NCBI RefSeq assembly: GCF_013114625.1
Contig: NZ_VTXD01000033.1
Location: 1 to 55,381 of the forward strand
Origin: Vibrio sp. 99-70-13A1
GTDB taxonomy: Bacteria > Pseudomonadota > Gammaproteobacteria > Enterobacterales > Vibrionaceae
Length of the DNA: 55,381 bases
Direction: 5' to 3'
A program made the translations under genes and the position numbers. Below are positions 35,911-44,942 of this stretch, piece after piece. A model generated the notes under the pieces. It ran no database searches, was not told the DNA's origin, and saw nothing but the letters and a program-made list of their open reading frames with translations. How positions within the stretch are numbered: the stretch's first letter is position 1; each line of letters starts with the position of its first letter.

Positions 35911-36789
35911 TTATATTTTAGGAAGTTCTTGTAATAAAAAGTCGATCAAAAGTTGGCTGGCATGACTCAGCGCTTTTCGTTGTGGGTACAGCAACCATGC
36001 TTCTTCAGTTTTGACTTCTTTTTGAGGAAATAGATTAATTAAGGTTCCATCTTTGAGTTCTTGTCGAACGAGAAGCTCTGGTAATAATGAAATACCTCGA
36101 TGCCGACACGTTGCTCCTTTTACAAAGCCAATGCTGTCGCTAACCACTTTAGGTTCTACTTTGATGACTTGATCAAATATCTCCCATTCTTTATCTATGT
36201 CACCACTTGGCCAGCGGAAACAAATGAACTTATGACCCTGTAATTCGTTTAAGTTCGTTGGCGCGCTATTTTGCTCGATGTAGTTTGGGCTGGCGACAAA
36301 GATTCTCTTGAGATCCATCACTTTTCGAGCGACTACGTTTGTGTCATGAAGTCGACCACCGTGCATCGCTAAATCAAGCCCTTGGCGGTACATATCAAGG
36401 AACCCATTGTTTATGCTACGAATATCTAACTCTATCTCGGGATATAAATCTTGAAACTTAAATAGGGAAGATTGGATTATGTCACCTGTCTCGGGCAATA
36501 AACCAAGTTTGACTCTTCCATGCGGCACTTCTAATAAATTTGAAGCTACGCGATTTGCTTTTTCTAAAGCAGTCAGTGCTTTGGTTAGTTCGTGGTAATA
36601 AACTTCACCTGACTTTGTTAATGAAAGACTGCGAGTGGTTCGAAAAAATAATTGAATGCTGAGTGCCTTTTCCAAATCATTGATTCGGCGGCTGACGTTG
36701 GCTCTTGGCAGATCAAGCGCATTGGCAGCCGCAGTGAAATTGCCAAGTTCCACGACAGTAGTAAACAGTTTTAAGTCTTCAATTTTCAT
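35911..36789 (-). CDS. LysR-family transcriptional regulator
   Basis: 292 residues. The N-terminal winged helix-turn-helix (about 1-60) has the typical sequence ELGNFTAAANALDLPRANVSRRINDLE, and the rest is a periplasmic-binding-like effector domain (about 90-290). It is encoded upstream of, and in the same direction as, the RND efflux genes, with a palindrome in between, so it probably controls them. The inducer is unknown. Co-directional placement differs from the usual divergent LysR arrangement. Confidence 0.88.
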   Translation of the reverse strand: MKIEDLKLFTTVVELGNFTAAANALDLPRANVSRRINDLEKALSIQLFFRTTRSLSLTKSGEVYYHELTKALTALEKANRVASNLLEVPHGRVKLGLLPETGDIIQSSLFKFQDLYPEIELDIRSINNGFLDMYRQGLDLAMHGGRLHDTNVVARKVMDLKRIFVASPNYIEQNSAPTNLNELQGHKFICFRWPSGDIDKEWEIFDQVIKVEPKVVSDSIGFVKGATCRHRGISLLPELLVRQELKDGTLINLFPQKEVKTEEAWLLYPQRKALSHASQLLIDFLLQELPKI

Positions 36790-36837
36790 AGTTTCAGGTG
36801 CTTACGTTACTTTCGACAATGCGAATCCTATCCTATT

Positions 36838-37503
36838 TTAACGACCTCGACCATCAACCATAACAATAATCGTTTTTGAAATAATACTTAGGTCAGTGGT
36901 TATCCATGACTTAACTGAACATAGGCTAAGTGCATAACTGTGGTCGAAACCCACTTTGCGTCTTACATCCTCAATACAGGTGTCGTAGCCTTGGTTTACT
37001 TGAGCTAAGCCGGTAATGCCAGGAAGTACACCATAAGTTCTATCCGCAAAATATGGGATTTCTGTTTCTAATTTATTGTAGAAAGTAGGGCGCTCTGGTC
37101 TTGGACCGATTAACGACATTTCACCTTTCAGAACATTGAATAATTGAGGCAATTCATCCAGCCTCGTTTTTCTTAAAAAGCGACCAATAGGTGTGATTCT
37201 AGGGTCATTTGACGTTGCCCAAACAGCCCCTGAGCGTGTTTCCGCATCTTGATACATGCTTCTAAATTTCAATATTTCGAATAGCTTCATTTGATCAGGT
37301 GTTGATTTACCAACTCGTAGTTGGCGATAAAAAACAGGACCTTTCGAAGAAACGGCAATTGCCAATGCTATGACTGGGAATAAAGGCAGAAATATAGCCA
37401 GTGCAGTCAAGGCACCTAGGAAGTCGAACGCACGCTTAGCGTTTGAAATTTTGCTTTGGTAAAGGCTGTTTTTATTTTGGTCAATAGTAGTAGTGTTCAT
37501 CAT
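36838..37503 (-). CDS. sypR: Exopolysaccharide initiating sugar-phosphate transferase (SypR-like)
   Basis: 221-residue monotopic phosphoglycosyl transferase that loads the first sugar-phosphate onto undecaprenyl phosphate. It has one N-terminal hydrophobic hairpin (about 27-52) and the catalytic core with KFRSMYQDAE, DPRITPIGRFLRKTRLDELP and LKGEMSLIGPRPERP. It is the short form without the WcaJ N-terminal membrane domain. Its place as last gene after a GT2 gene matches V. fischeri sypR. It lies 9 bp after sypQ. Confidence 0.85.
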   Translation of the reverse strand: MMNTTTIDQNKNSLYQSKISNAKRAFDFLGALTALAIFLPLFPVIALAIAVSSKGPVFYRQLRVGKSTPDQMKLFEILKFRSMYQDAETRSGAVWATSNDPRITPIGRFLRKTRLDELPQLFNVLKGEMSLIGPRPERPTFYNKLETEIPYFADRTYGVLPGITGLAQVNQGYDTCIEDVRRKVGFDHSYALSLCSVKSWITTDLSIISKTIIVMVDGRGR

Positions 37504-37512
37504 AATAAATCC

Positions 37513-38700
37513 TTAATGGCTAACGCGTGTCCAAGGTGAATTTTCAAAACCTAGCAGGTAACGTAGCCCGCCGATAAAGTTTGCATAATGTCCGACCACT
37601 AAATAGGAAATTAGTGAAATTGGCTTAGCAATTAAGTGTTGTGGCATTAAGTATCCGACCACACCAATCCCATAAACGGTGAGTTGTGCATAGAGCAGTA
37701 TTTCGAACACCAAATGGTGGTTTAGAAGTAATGAACTAATAAAACATATGATCATTAGGTAAGGCGTTAAAAGTCTTAAGCCTTTTCCTGAGAAGAAAGC
37801 GAAGGCCGTGCCTCCAAATTTTGGATTGAATAACCCAAATAACTCGATGACTTGTTGCATGTTACCCGCTGAAATTCGCAGTCTTCTTTTGAAGTCATTG
37901 CTCTGGTTGGTTTCTTCTAACTCTAACGCGATCATCTTTGGTTCGTAGTCAGCAACATATCCTTTTTTTACTATCTGCATGGGTAGAATGAAATCATCAT
38001 TAATGGTATTCGCTGGTAACTGGTCGAACAGTTCGGTTCTAAATAAGTAGAACGCGCCGTGTGCACCTAAGCTTGAACCTAACGATGCTTCTTGTTCTTT
38101 CACTGCCGTTTGGTATGCCCAGTAAGTACTTTCACCTTGGTTTTCTGAGGGGCACATGCGATAGGTGGCGTTTACAACACCCACATCGTTATTTGAAAAA
38201 TGCGCACTGGCTATTAATAAGGCATCCAATGAAATTAAAGCGGATACGTCACTTAGCGCGGTGATATCACTGGTGATTTGGCAGACTTCTTCATTCACAA
38301 GCGCGACTTTTCCACGGTTCTCGCGGTGGTTATGAATCTCAAAGTGTACGTCGCAGCAAATCGCTTCTTGGATTGCCATTTCAGCCATTTGTACGGTGTT
38401 ATCCGTACAGCCATCACAGGCAATAATTACTTTTAGCTTGCCCGTTGGGTAATCTAATGATGCAAGGTTTCTTATCTTTTCTGATATCCATTGCTCTTCA
38501 TTAAAAGCGGGTACTAGAATCGTGATGCTTGGTAATACTCGGTCACTGCGCATTTTTTTATAGCTTCTGGTACTTTCCTGTACGCCGTTGCTTGGGTGAT
38601 TTTTTGAATACCAACGCAGTAGCAATGGGTAGCCGATGTGATGGTAAATAATGAATGCCCCTGAAATAAGGCATGCCAGCACTAATAGAAGATCAATCAT
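37513..38700 (-). CDS. sypQ: Family 2 glycosyltransferase, membrane-bound (SypQ-like)
   Basis: 395 residues. An N-terminal helix precedes the GT2 domain with ITILVPAFNEEQWISEKIRNL, the ACDGCTDNT nucleotide-sugar motif, the ALSDVSAL DxS region, the NDDFILPMQ acceptor-site segment and a C-terminal set of helices (about 300-370). It should add a sugar to the lipid-linked repeat unit at the inner-membrane face. The start overlaps sypP by 4 bp. Synteny matches sypQ. Confidence 0.82.
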   Translation of the reverse strand: MIDLLLVLACLISGAFIIYHHIGYPLLLRWYSKNHPSNGVQESTRSYKKMRSDRVLPSITILVPAFNEEQWISEKIRNLASLDYPTGKLKVIIACDGCTDNTVQMAEMAIQEAICCDVHFEIHNHRENRGKVALVNEEVCQITSDITALSDVSALISLDALLIASAHFSNNDVGVVNATYRMCPSENQGESTYWAYQTAVKEQEASLGSSLGAHGAFYLFRTELFDQLPANTINDDFILPMQIVKKGYVADYEPKMIALELEETNQSNDFKRRLRISAGNMQQVIELFGLFNPKFGGTAFAFFSGKGLRLLTPYLMIICFISSLLLNHHLVFEILLYAQLTVYGIGVVGYLMPQHLIAKPISLISYLVVGHYANFIGGLRYLLGFENSPWTRVSH

Positions 38701-39809
38701 GCGAATGCTCCATTTGCGATGTCGTTGTAAGACTCAACCATATTACGAACGTCGAAGTTGTTTAAAATGAACGGTCTTGGACCAAGAGAAAGGTCATTGC
38801 GATTCTTGCTATCCGAAATCGCTTGTAATAAAGCATGCGACAGATGAGGTATATGGTTATTTTTGACTAGGTATCCAGTATTAGGGCAAAGTGTTTCATC
38901 TACTGCCCCTACATTCATCGCAACAGTTGGAATATTACAAGCTTGTGCTTCTAGGGTTGATAAAGGTAACCCTTCATGGCGTGAAGGTAAGCAAAAGACA
39001 TCTAATGAACGATAGAAGTTCACCATGTCATCAATTAACCCTAGGAAGATGACTCGGTCTGCAACATTCAGCTTTTTAGCAAGCAGTTGAAGTTCAGATT
39101 CTTGAGAACCTTGACCAGCAAACACCACAACAGTATTGGTTGGAATGAGCGTTAAAGCTTTTATTAACTGATCTTGTCCTTTTACAATTTCAAGCCTGCC
39201 AGCACACCCAATAATGGTTTTATCTTGAGGGAGTGAAAATAGCGCTCGCGCGTCTTCTTTTGAGCTTGGTTTAAATTTTTGGCAATCAATACCGTTTTTG
39301 ATGGTAGTAATGTTTGCGTAAGAGAAAGTCGATTTGAGCTGATTGTAAACGCATGTGGCATCAGCAACTAAGGTTGGTTGCGCTGCTTTAAGTGCCATAT
39401 CTTGAATTCTACGACGCTTAGTATTATTTAGGTGCCAAGCATCATGCTCGGTGTGGATACGTGCTGGTACGCCTGTAATTTTTGCTGCATATCCAGCATA
39501 TAGAAGGGGGCCAATATGATGAGTGTGTACCACATCAGGTTTGACACCCTGAAAGGCTTTCATCAGCGTTAAAATGACATTGAGTTGAACCCCTGGCGCT
39601 TTGTCTAAAAAAACCAGTTGTGATTGAAAAGGCTCTAGTTTTGCCCAGTTTTTAAGGGCTTGTTCACGGGTGCCTTCCAAGCTGACAATAAGAACTTGAT
39701 CTTCTTTATTGGCGAATTGAAGTAGATCTAGAGTTAATGTTTCCAAGCCACCCGGAGCTAGATGCTGAACCACGTGGATTATCTTCTTTCCTTTAAGTTG
39801 TGTTTTCAT
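38697..39809 (-). CDS. sypP: Family 1/4 glycosyltransferase (SypP-like)
   Basis: 370-residue GT-B glycosyltransferase. The N-terminal half has IHVVQHLAPGGLETLTLDLL and the C-terminal Rossmann half has IGCAGRLEIVKGQDQLI and LPSRHEGLPLSTLEAQACNIP, the E-x7-E motif of retaining GT4 enzymes. First gene of the sypPQR transcript, preceded by a sigma-54 type promoter at 39873-39888 and separated from sypO by 349 bp that also hold a terminator. Confidence 0.83.
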   Translation of the reverse strand: MKTQLKGKKIIHVVQHLAPGGLETLTLDLLQFANKEDQVLIVSLEGTREQALKNWAKLEPFQSQLVFLDKAPGVQLNVILTLMKAFQGVKPDVVHTHHIGPLLYAGYAAKITGVPARIHTEHDAWHLNNTKRRRIQDMALKAAQPTLVADATCVYNQLKSTFSYANITTIKNGIDCQKFKPSSKEDARALFSLPQDKTIIGCAGRLEIVKGQDQLIKALTLIPTNTVVVFAGQGSQESELQLLAKKLNVADRVIFLGLIDDMVNFYRSLDVFCLPSRHEGLPLSTLEAQACNIPTVAMNVGAVDETLCPNTGYLVKNNHIPHLSHALLQAISDSKNRNDLSLGPRPFILNNFDVRNMVESYNDIANGAFA

Positions 39810-39872
39810 AAGCTAAATCCCTTTTAAGTATCAATAGTCAGATTTTGTTTTTGTACTATTTCTTATGATTTA

Positions 39873-39888
39873 GCATTAAATGTGCCAG
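39873..39888 (-). promoter_or_regulatory. Sigma-54 promoter before sypP
   Basis: On the minus strand CTGGCAC-ATTTA-ATGC matches the -24/-12 consensus YTGGCAC-N5-TTGC with correct spacing and one mismatch. The predicted start lies near 39862, about 50 bp before the gene. In V. fischeri, sypP also has its own sigma-54 promoter. Confidence 0.75.
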
Positions 39889-40045
39889 TTATTTAGTTGT
39901 TTTAAATCAATGGCTTACATGTAGCTTTGAATGGTTGGTATTTATTTTTTAATTTAAGAATCAAATTGGAATGACGTTAACTATCTTGATATGAGTTTTA
40001 TAAAGGCTTTGTGTGGGTTTGTGTGGGAGCTTGTTGGTGAGGAAA

Positions 40046-40071
40046 TAAAACGCCAGAGAGATAACTGGCGT
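40046..40071 (-). terminator. Rho-independent terminator after sypO
   Basis: Minus-strand hairpin ACGCCAG / CTGGCGT with an 8-base loop followed by TTTATTT. It ends the upstream syp transcript before the separate sypP promoter. The rest of 39810-40158 holds the promoter and a short GAGATAAAGATA duplication, and no gene. Confidence 0.85.
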
Positions 40072-40158
40072 GGATTAGGAGAGATAAAGATATAAATACA
40101 GAGATAAAGATAAAACCAGTGGTACATAAAAAATTAGTAATAAAAGAGGGTGCTTTGA

Positions 40159-41601
40159 TTAATCCATTTTGGGAATCACGGTTAAAATAGGAACACCTAG
40201 AACGTTTTCTATTTCGTCTCTGCGTTTGACTGATGAATCAAACAATTCGAATAGAGTGGCAAGACCAGCCCCAAAGCCAATCCCCGCGATGAACCCAGCA
40301 ATGATAAATAGTAGACTTGGTAAGTTTGAGCGAATACTTGGCGTAAAAGGTAAATCGATTATTTTGACTCGTTTGTTTTGTTCAAATATACCTAAAGAGC
40401 CCGTTAATTGAGCCATTTCATATCTTTCCATCAATTCATCATAAAGCTGACGTTTAATCTGAACATCGCGCTGAAGTCGATACATGATCTTTGCTTTTTC
40501 ACCAAAGTTATTAGCTTTATTTTCCAACTCGAAAATCATTGTCTTAAGGCTTTTTGTTTCTTCTTTTAATGACTCATATCTTGCTCGCACTAATTGCAGG
40601 CTATGTAACTGTGTCACGAGTAGAGGTTGCGTATCACTTAACTTAGTTAATGTATTACTGCTGGCGATGTCCCAAAGCTGATCACTGTTAAGAGTGGGTT
40701 GTTTCATTTTGAGAATGGCCGTTCTTTCATTTTCCAACCTTTCCAGTTCTAACATTTTGGCTTGTACAGCACTGTGCTGATTCGTGTATTTGGCTTGAAG
40801 TAAAGTTAGGTCGCTACGAATGTTTATGATTTGATCTTCAAGCTTACCTATAACAGGATTCGTTTTGGATAGCTGCTGATCAATTGTACCTAGGCTTTTT
40901 TCAACACCTGCGAGTTCAGCTTGTTTCTCTGCTAAGTTTTGTTTTAGCGAAGCCAAGCGGTTCAAACTTTGGCTTTGGATTTCGGGTGTAGACTGCACAT
41001 TTTCATTTTTGTAGATCGCTAAAGCTTCTTCAGCCGCTTGCAGTTCTATTTGTCTTTTCTCTATGTGTATGCTTAAAAAATCACTGGAATCTTGTATAGA
41101 TGAGCGTTCTGGTGCGAGTAACTGTTCAATGAAATGTTCACTGACGGATTGTAGCGTGTCTTTCATTCCATCAGGCGAATGAGAAGTTAGGCTGATTTTC
41201 AAGAAATCTTTGCCTAATTGAGTCACTGATAACCGGCTAGAAAGATCACTGATGATTTCTTGTTGCTCTCTTGCTGACATATCAGACGAAATAAGCTCAA
41301 GCTCAGTGGCAACGGAATAAAGCACATGTCGGCTATGTAGCAGAGTTCTCAGTGCGTTTATGCGGTCTTTAAGCATGGTTGATACCGCAATGTCTTCCAA
41401 GAAGGGGTTCATTTTAGCGGTTTCTTGAATCAACATGCTGGTATGGGCATCGTACTTTGGTGGGGCGACTTTACTCACTCCAAACCCCACAAATGGGAGA
41501 ATCAAAATAGGCACGAGAATAACGTAGCGTTGACGCCACATGGCTCCCAGAATAACTAATAAGCGAAGTTTTAGATTGCTCATAATAACTCCAACATCCA
41601 A
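40159..41601 (-). CDS. sypO: Wzz/GumC-type chain-length determinant (SypO-like)
   Basis: 480 residues with a membrane helix at each end (about 17-38 and 437-460), a Wzz domain in the first 110 residues, and a long coiled-coil periplasmic region (about 190-410, rich in Leu/Lys/Glu/Gln heptads). A Pro-rich TM2 approach, IIDLPFTPSIRSNLP, is typical of polysaccharide co-polymerases. There is no C-terminal tyrosine-kinase domain, so a separate kinase would be needed. It overlaps sypN by 22 bp and ends at a terminator. Confidence 0.87.
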   Translation of the reverse strand: MDVGVIMSNLKLRLLVILGAMWRQRYVILVPILILPFVGFGVSKVAPPKYDAHTSMLIQETAKMNPFLEDIAVSTMLKDRINALRTLLHSRHVLYSVATELELISSDMSAREQQEIISDLSSRLSVTQLGKDFLKISLTSHSPDGMKDTLQSVSEHFIEQLLAPERSSIQDSSDFLSIHIEKRQIELQAAEEALAIYKNENVQSTPEIQSQSLNRLASLKQNLAEKQAELAGVEKSLGTIDQQLSKTNPVIGKLEDQIINIRSDLTLLQAKYTNQHSAVQAKMLELERLENERTAILKMKQPTLNSDQLWDIASSNTLTKLSDTQPLLVTQLHSLQLVRARYESLKEETKSLKTMIFELENKANNFGEKAKIMYRLQRDVQIKRQLYDELMERYEMAQLTGSLGIFEQNKRVKIIDLPFTPSIRSNLPSLLFIIAGFIAGIGFGAGLATLFELFDSSVKRRDEIENVLGVPILTVIPKMD

Positions 41602-42710
41602 TTGACGAATTTACCTCGTTGCTGCCAACTTTCTTGGTCTACAACGCCATTAGGTACAGTTTTCAAATCTCTAGCTTGTTTAAGTGCTTCTATCATTTGT
41701 TGAGCATCAACCACTGTAGACACATAGTTGCCATATGGCTTTAGTGCTGGAAAAGGCGTTGAAATGATAGGTGTTTGAGTCGCTAAATATTCCATTAGTT
41801 TTAAAGGGCTGCAAGCTCGTATCTGCTCATTATCAACAAACGGTAATAGGCTTACATCCCAGTGTTGTGAATAGCTAGGAAGCTCGGAATGCGCTTTAGG
41901 ACCAAGGTAATACACATTACTATAGTTTGGTAATTGTAAAGTTGGCAGCTCATTTGGGCCGATAAATACAAAATCCCAGTCAGGTAGGCTCTTAGCAACG
42001 GTATCGATTAAGTCATAGTCGAGCCATTGCGATAGGCTACCGTAAAAACCAGCTATTGGTCTGTGCCCGCTGGGTAGATCGAAGGCTCTTGGGGCTGGTG
42101 TACTGAATAGTTCTAAATCGACTCCATGAGGCAATAATTGTGTTTTACACGCGGGAAACTTTGTCATCAGTTTCTGGCTCGCTGAAAAGATTAAGTCTGC
42201 CTTATCAATAAGCTCGTCTTCATGCATTTGAACTGTCTTGTGATCAACCCCAGCAAGTGCTTGAAAGTCGTCACCACAATAGTAAACAACGGAAGACTCA
42301 CCTAAATGACCGCAAAGATCAGCTGCGGTAGGTAAAGAGGTCCACAGTATTGGATCGGTTATTTGTAGCTTTTCAATCATAGGCTTCAGTTGTGAGAGCA
42401 TGAGGTGTTTAGCGGTGAACCTACCTAGTTTCGATTGAGGAGCGGGCAGTGTTCTTAGGTTGATAACGGTAATATTAGGAGTGTCACTGGCATTCGTCAT
42501 GTTCTGAGAGTGACCATTATTACGACCAAGTATTTTATTTAGTGCTCGTTTTACATCTTTAGCGCACAATTTTGGCTGTCTTAAACCAATGGAGTTCACC
42601 CACAACACTTTATGAGTTTTCGCCAAGTAACGAACAAGATGCTGAGTCGAGGATGGTAAGCCTCCAAAATCTTCACCAAAAACGATTAAATCACGCATGG
42701 TTGCCTCCAT
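41580..42710 (-). CDS. sypN: Glycosyltransferase (SypN-like)
   Basis: 376 residues with a GT-B fold. The N-terminal LIVFGEDFGGLPSSTQHLVRYL and the later HRPIAGFYGSLSQWLDYDLI and CSPLKLMEYLATQTPIISTPFPAL are characteristic of the group that makes capsule or EPS repeat units. The sugar is unknown. It overlaps both neighbours (sypM by 20 bp, sypO by 22 bp), consistent with one transcript from the sypM promoter. The order matches V. fischeri sypN. Confidence 0.78.
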   Translation of the reverse strand: MEATMRDLIVFGEDFGGLPSSTQHLVRYLAKTHKVLWVNSIGLRQPKLCAKDVKRALNKILGRNNGHSQNMTNASDTPNITVINLRTLPAPQSKLGRFTAKHLMLSQLKPMIEKLQITDPILWTSLPTAADLCGHLGESSVVYYCGDDFQALAGVDHKTVQMHEDELIDKADLIFSASQKLMTKFPACKTQLLPHGVDLELFSTPAPRAFDLPSGHRPIAGFYGSLSQWLDYDLIDTVAKSLPDWDFVFIGPNELPTLQLPNYSNVYYLGPKAHSELPSYSQHWDVSLLPFVDNEQIRACSPLKLMEYLATQTPIISTPFPALKPYGNYVSTVVDAQQMIEALKQARDLKTVPNGVVDQESWQQRGKFVNWMLELL

Positions 42711-43485
42711 TTATGTCGTAGGCTTTCATATTGATATCTGAATTATGTTCTGAGCTATATTGGGCATTTGGAATGCTGCCAATCACGCGTGCAGGGTTTC
42801 CTGCGGCAATAGAGTGGGGTGGAAGTGTTTTTGTTACAACGCTACCTGCTGCAACAACGGTGCCTTCGCCAATGGTTACGCCACCTTTAATCGTGACATT
42901 TGTGCCTATCCATACATCTTTTCGAAGAATGATCTCACCAATTTGATTAGCGTCATCACCTTCTCCTAGTGCTCTGCGTTTTGCGTCTAGTGGGTGACCT
43001 GAATACCCGAAAATAAAAGCGCCACTGGCAATTCGAACATTGTCTTCAATAATCACTTGAGTGCCGACAGCAATAGTGGATTGCCAGCCAATATCGACAT
43101 TGTTACCCACGGTAAGTTGAGGGTTACTTGTCATAGTGCACCCTGAAAATGTAGTGTGCCCAGAAATACGACAGTCATCCCCAATGCGAATCTTTAGAGG
43201 TCCGCTAACAAAAGGTAACCCACCATACAAATACAGGCGCTTGCCACATTGTGCGAGGCGACCTTTAAATGCTGGAGTCCAATACAGGAAACGAGTGCTG
43301 CCACTTATGACACCAGTTAACAGCTGGTGGGCTTGATAAAGTGACTGATTAACGAATTGCGGTGTAGGTAGCTCAATATTTCTAATGCTTTTCAAAATGA
43401 AAAAAACATTTCTAATTTGAGAATTAGGGTGGGATTTCAACCAATGCTTGAATTCGTGGATGGATACTGACGTCATAATGTTCAC
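42691..43485 (-). CDS. sypM: Left-handed beta-helix O-acetyltransferase (SypM-like)
   Basis: 264-residue hexapeptide-repeat acyltransferase. Imperfect [LIV]-G-x4 turns run from about residue 95 to 240, including IGTNVTIKGGVTIGEGTVV and the terminal PPHSIAAGNPARVIG of the LacA/NodL type; the active-site His region appears around FGYSGHPLDAKRR. It probably O-acetylates the syp repeat unit using acetyl-CoA. A sigma-54 -24 element lies 28 bp upstream. Synteny matches sypM. Confidence 0.82.
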   Translation of the reverse strand: MNIMTSVSIHEFKHWLKSHPNSQIRNVFFILKSIRNIELPTPQFVNQSLYQAHQLLTGVISGSTRFLYWTPAFKGRLAQCGKRLYLYGGLPFVSGPLKIRIGDDCRISGHTTFSGCTMTSNPQLTVGNNVDIGWQSTIAVGTQVIIEDNVRIASGAFIFGYSGHPLDAKRRALGEGDDANQIGEIILRKDVWIGTNVTIKGGVTIGEGTVVAAGSVVTKTLPPHSIAAGNPARVIGSIPNAQYSSEHNSDINMKAYDINGGNHA

Positions 43486-43512
43486 TCCTGATTTTGTTAT
43501 ATAGGAGTTCTT

Positions 43513-43528
43513 TCACGTAATGTGCCAG
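43513..43528 (-). promoter_or_regulatory. Sigma-54-like promoter before sypM (degenerate -12)
   Basis: Minus strand CTGGCAC-ATTAC-GTGA: perfect -24 element, poor -12 (GTGA for TTGC). The sequence around the -24 is shared with the sypP promoter over 23 bp with one mismatch, so it is likely functional or recently so. V. fischeri has a sigma-54 promoter at sypM. Confidence 0.55.
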
Positions 43529-43562
43529 TTATTTAATTGTTATTTTTCAATTATTTATAAAT

Positions 43563-44942
43563 CTACTGTTCTTGTTTCTCATTTTGACAAGCGATTTGGC
43601 ATATATGAAAAACGCACACGGTGAGCGCCGCAAGAATGTAAATCGGCCAATTGAACCCTTGTGTTAAGAAAGTTCCAGAGACAATGGTTCCGATCAAACC
43701 TGCATACACCGCATTGGCAGAAGAAATGAGGTTGGCATCATGCTCAAGTTTAGATTGAGCTAATGTTTGCTGAGTTTTTCGTGCGGTCCGGATTAGAGAC
43801 ACAATAAGGATGATGAAAACCACTAAACCGACAAAACCAGTTTCGGCCAGAACACCAAACCAGGTGCTATGAACGGCGTGATTTAATCCATCCCAATGAG
43901 GGCTGTAAAAATAGTAATTTGAATAAAAGTTGTTTAGTCCAACACCGGTTAACGGGTTATCAACCGCCATTTTGAAGGCTGCTTCCCAAGCGTATAATCT
44001 TCCCATGGCAGAAGCATCAACACCTGCCTCTGCTGCCCCTCCGGATGCTCTGTCAGATATTCCAGCAGCGAAATAAAGCACTATCGCACCCACGACAGAG
44101 ATGGTAAACAGTAGGGTTTTAGAGCGTATGTATTTAATGGCAAATAACCCAAATACCGCCATGGATCCGAGTAACCCACCACGGCTTTGTGTCGCGATGA
44201 TAGCCGCTAATAAAACAATACAAATTACGCCGCATAAAATTCGTAACAAGATAGAAATACCTCGGGTGGTGGTATGACTTAATGCAAAGGCGAGCGGGAA
44301 CATGAGTACCAAGGCTAAATCGTTTGGGTCCCCTAACATAGAACCGAGATCTCGCCCAATGGTGACTCGTGTTCCTTCGACTAGCCCAATTCCATTTATT
44401 GAGTTGGATAGAGCAATACAACCTATCAATAGCCCTGACAATATAATGATGAGTGAAGTTCGCCCTAAATTTTCAGCGCTGTTCACGAGCCAAACGATGG
44501 CAAGAGTCATCACCATGATTTTCCAGTAAATACCTTTGAATTGTTCGATGGCAATAGGACGGTTTGAAGCAAAAATGATCCCTATAAAAACCAGCCCCCA
44601 AAATATGGCTAACCAAGTCAATGAATGGTGCCAATACATTTTCAATTCTTTACTGATTAAAGCATGCCAGAGCAAAGCAGATAGGGCGCCAAGAGAAAGT
44701 AGCAATGGAATTTTCAATGAGTATAAAACAGGGATAGCTTCGTGAATTCTAAAGAATGAAAAGACAACAAATAAAATAACCAGCCAGAATGTTTTATTTA
44801 TAACAAACAATGCACCAAGAGGCAGGAATGAAATGACAATAGCAACCAATGGATGAGGAACAAGGTACCAAATCACTCCAATAGCTAAGCAGAGAAATGA
44901 AATAGAAACGATAGAGGTCAGACGATTAGTTTGCGCTGTCAT
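43563..44942 (-). CDS. sypL: O-antigen polymerase/ligase family protein (SypL-like, Wzy/WaaL)
   Basis: 459-residue multi-spanning inner-membrane protein (about ten to twelve helices) with a Wzy_C/O-antigen ligase domain around residues 190-370. A large periplasmic loop contains MGRLYAWEAAFKMAVDNPLTGVGLNNFYSNY and the following H-HSTWFGVLAETG segment. It should polymerise lipid-linked repeats delivered by the flippase. The start shares one base with the sypK stop (TAATG). The last codons overlap a SypG-enhancer-like site. Confidence 0.83.
   Translation of the reverse strand: MTAQTNRLTSIVSISFLCLAIGVIWYLVPHPLVAIVISFLPLGALFVINKTFWLVILFVVFSFFRIHEAIPVLYSLKIPLLLSLGALSALLWHALISKELKMYWHHSLTWLAIFWGLVFIGIIFASNRPIAIEQFKGIYWKIMVMTLAIVWLVNSAENLGRTSLIIILSGLLIGCIALSNSINGIGLVEGTRVTIGRDLGSMLGDPNDLALVLMFPLAFALSHTTTRGISILLRILCGVICIVLLAAIIATQSRGGLLGSMAVFGLFAIKYIRSKTLLFTISVVGAIVLYFAAGISDRASGGAAEAGVDASAMGRLYAWEAAFKMAVDNPLTGVGLNNFYSNYYFYSPHWDGLNHAVHSTWFGVLAETGFVGLVVFIILIVSLIRTARKTQQTLAQSKLEHDANLISSANAVYAGLIGTIVSGTFLTQGFNWPIYILAALTVCVFHICQIACQNEKQEQ
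43576..43590 (+). promoter_or_regulatory. SypG-enhancer-like site upstream of sypM
   Basis: TTCTCATTTTGACAA matches the reported SypG site TTCTCANNNTGCDWN except for A in place of C at one position. It lies inside the sypL 3' end, about 50 bp upstream of the sypM -24 element, in the orientation opposite to transcription. Confidence 0.45.
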
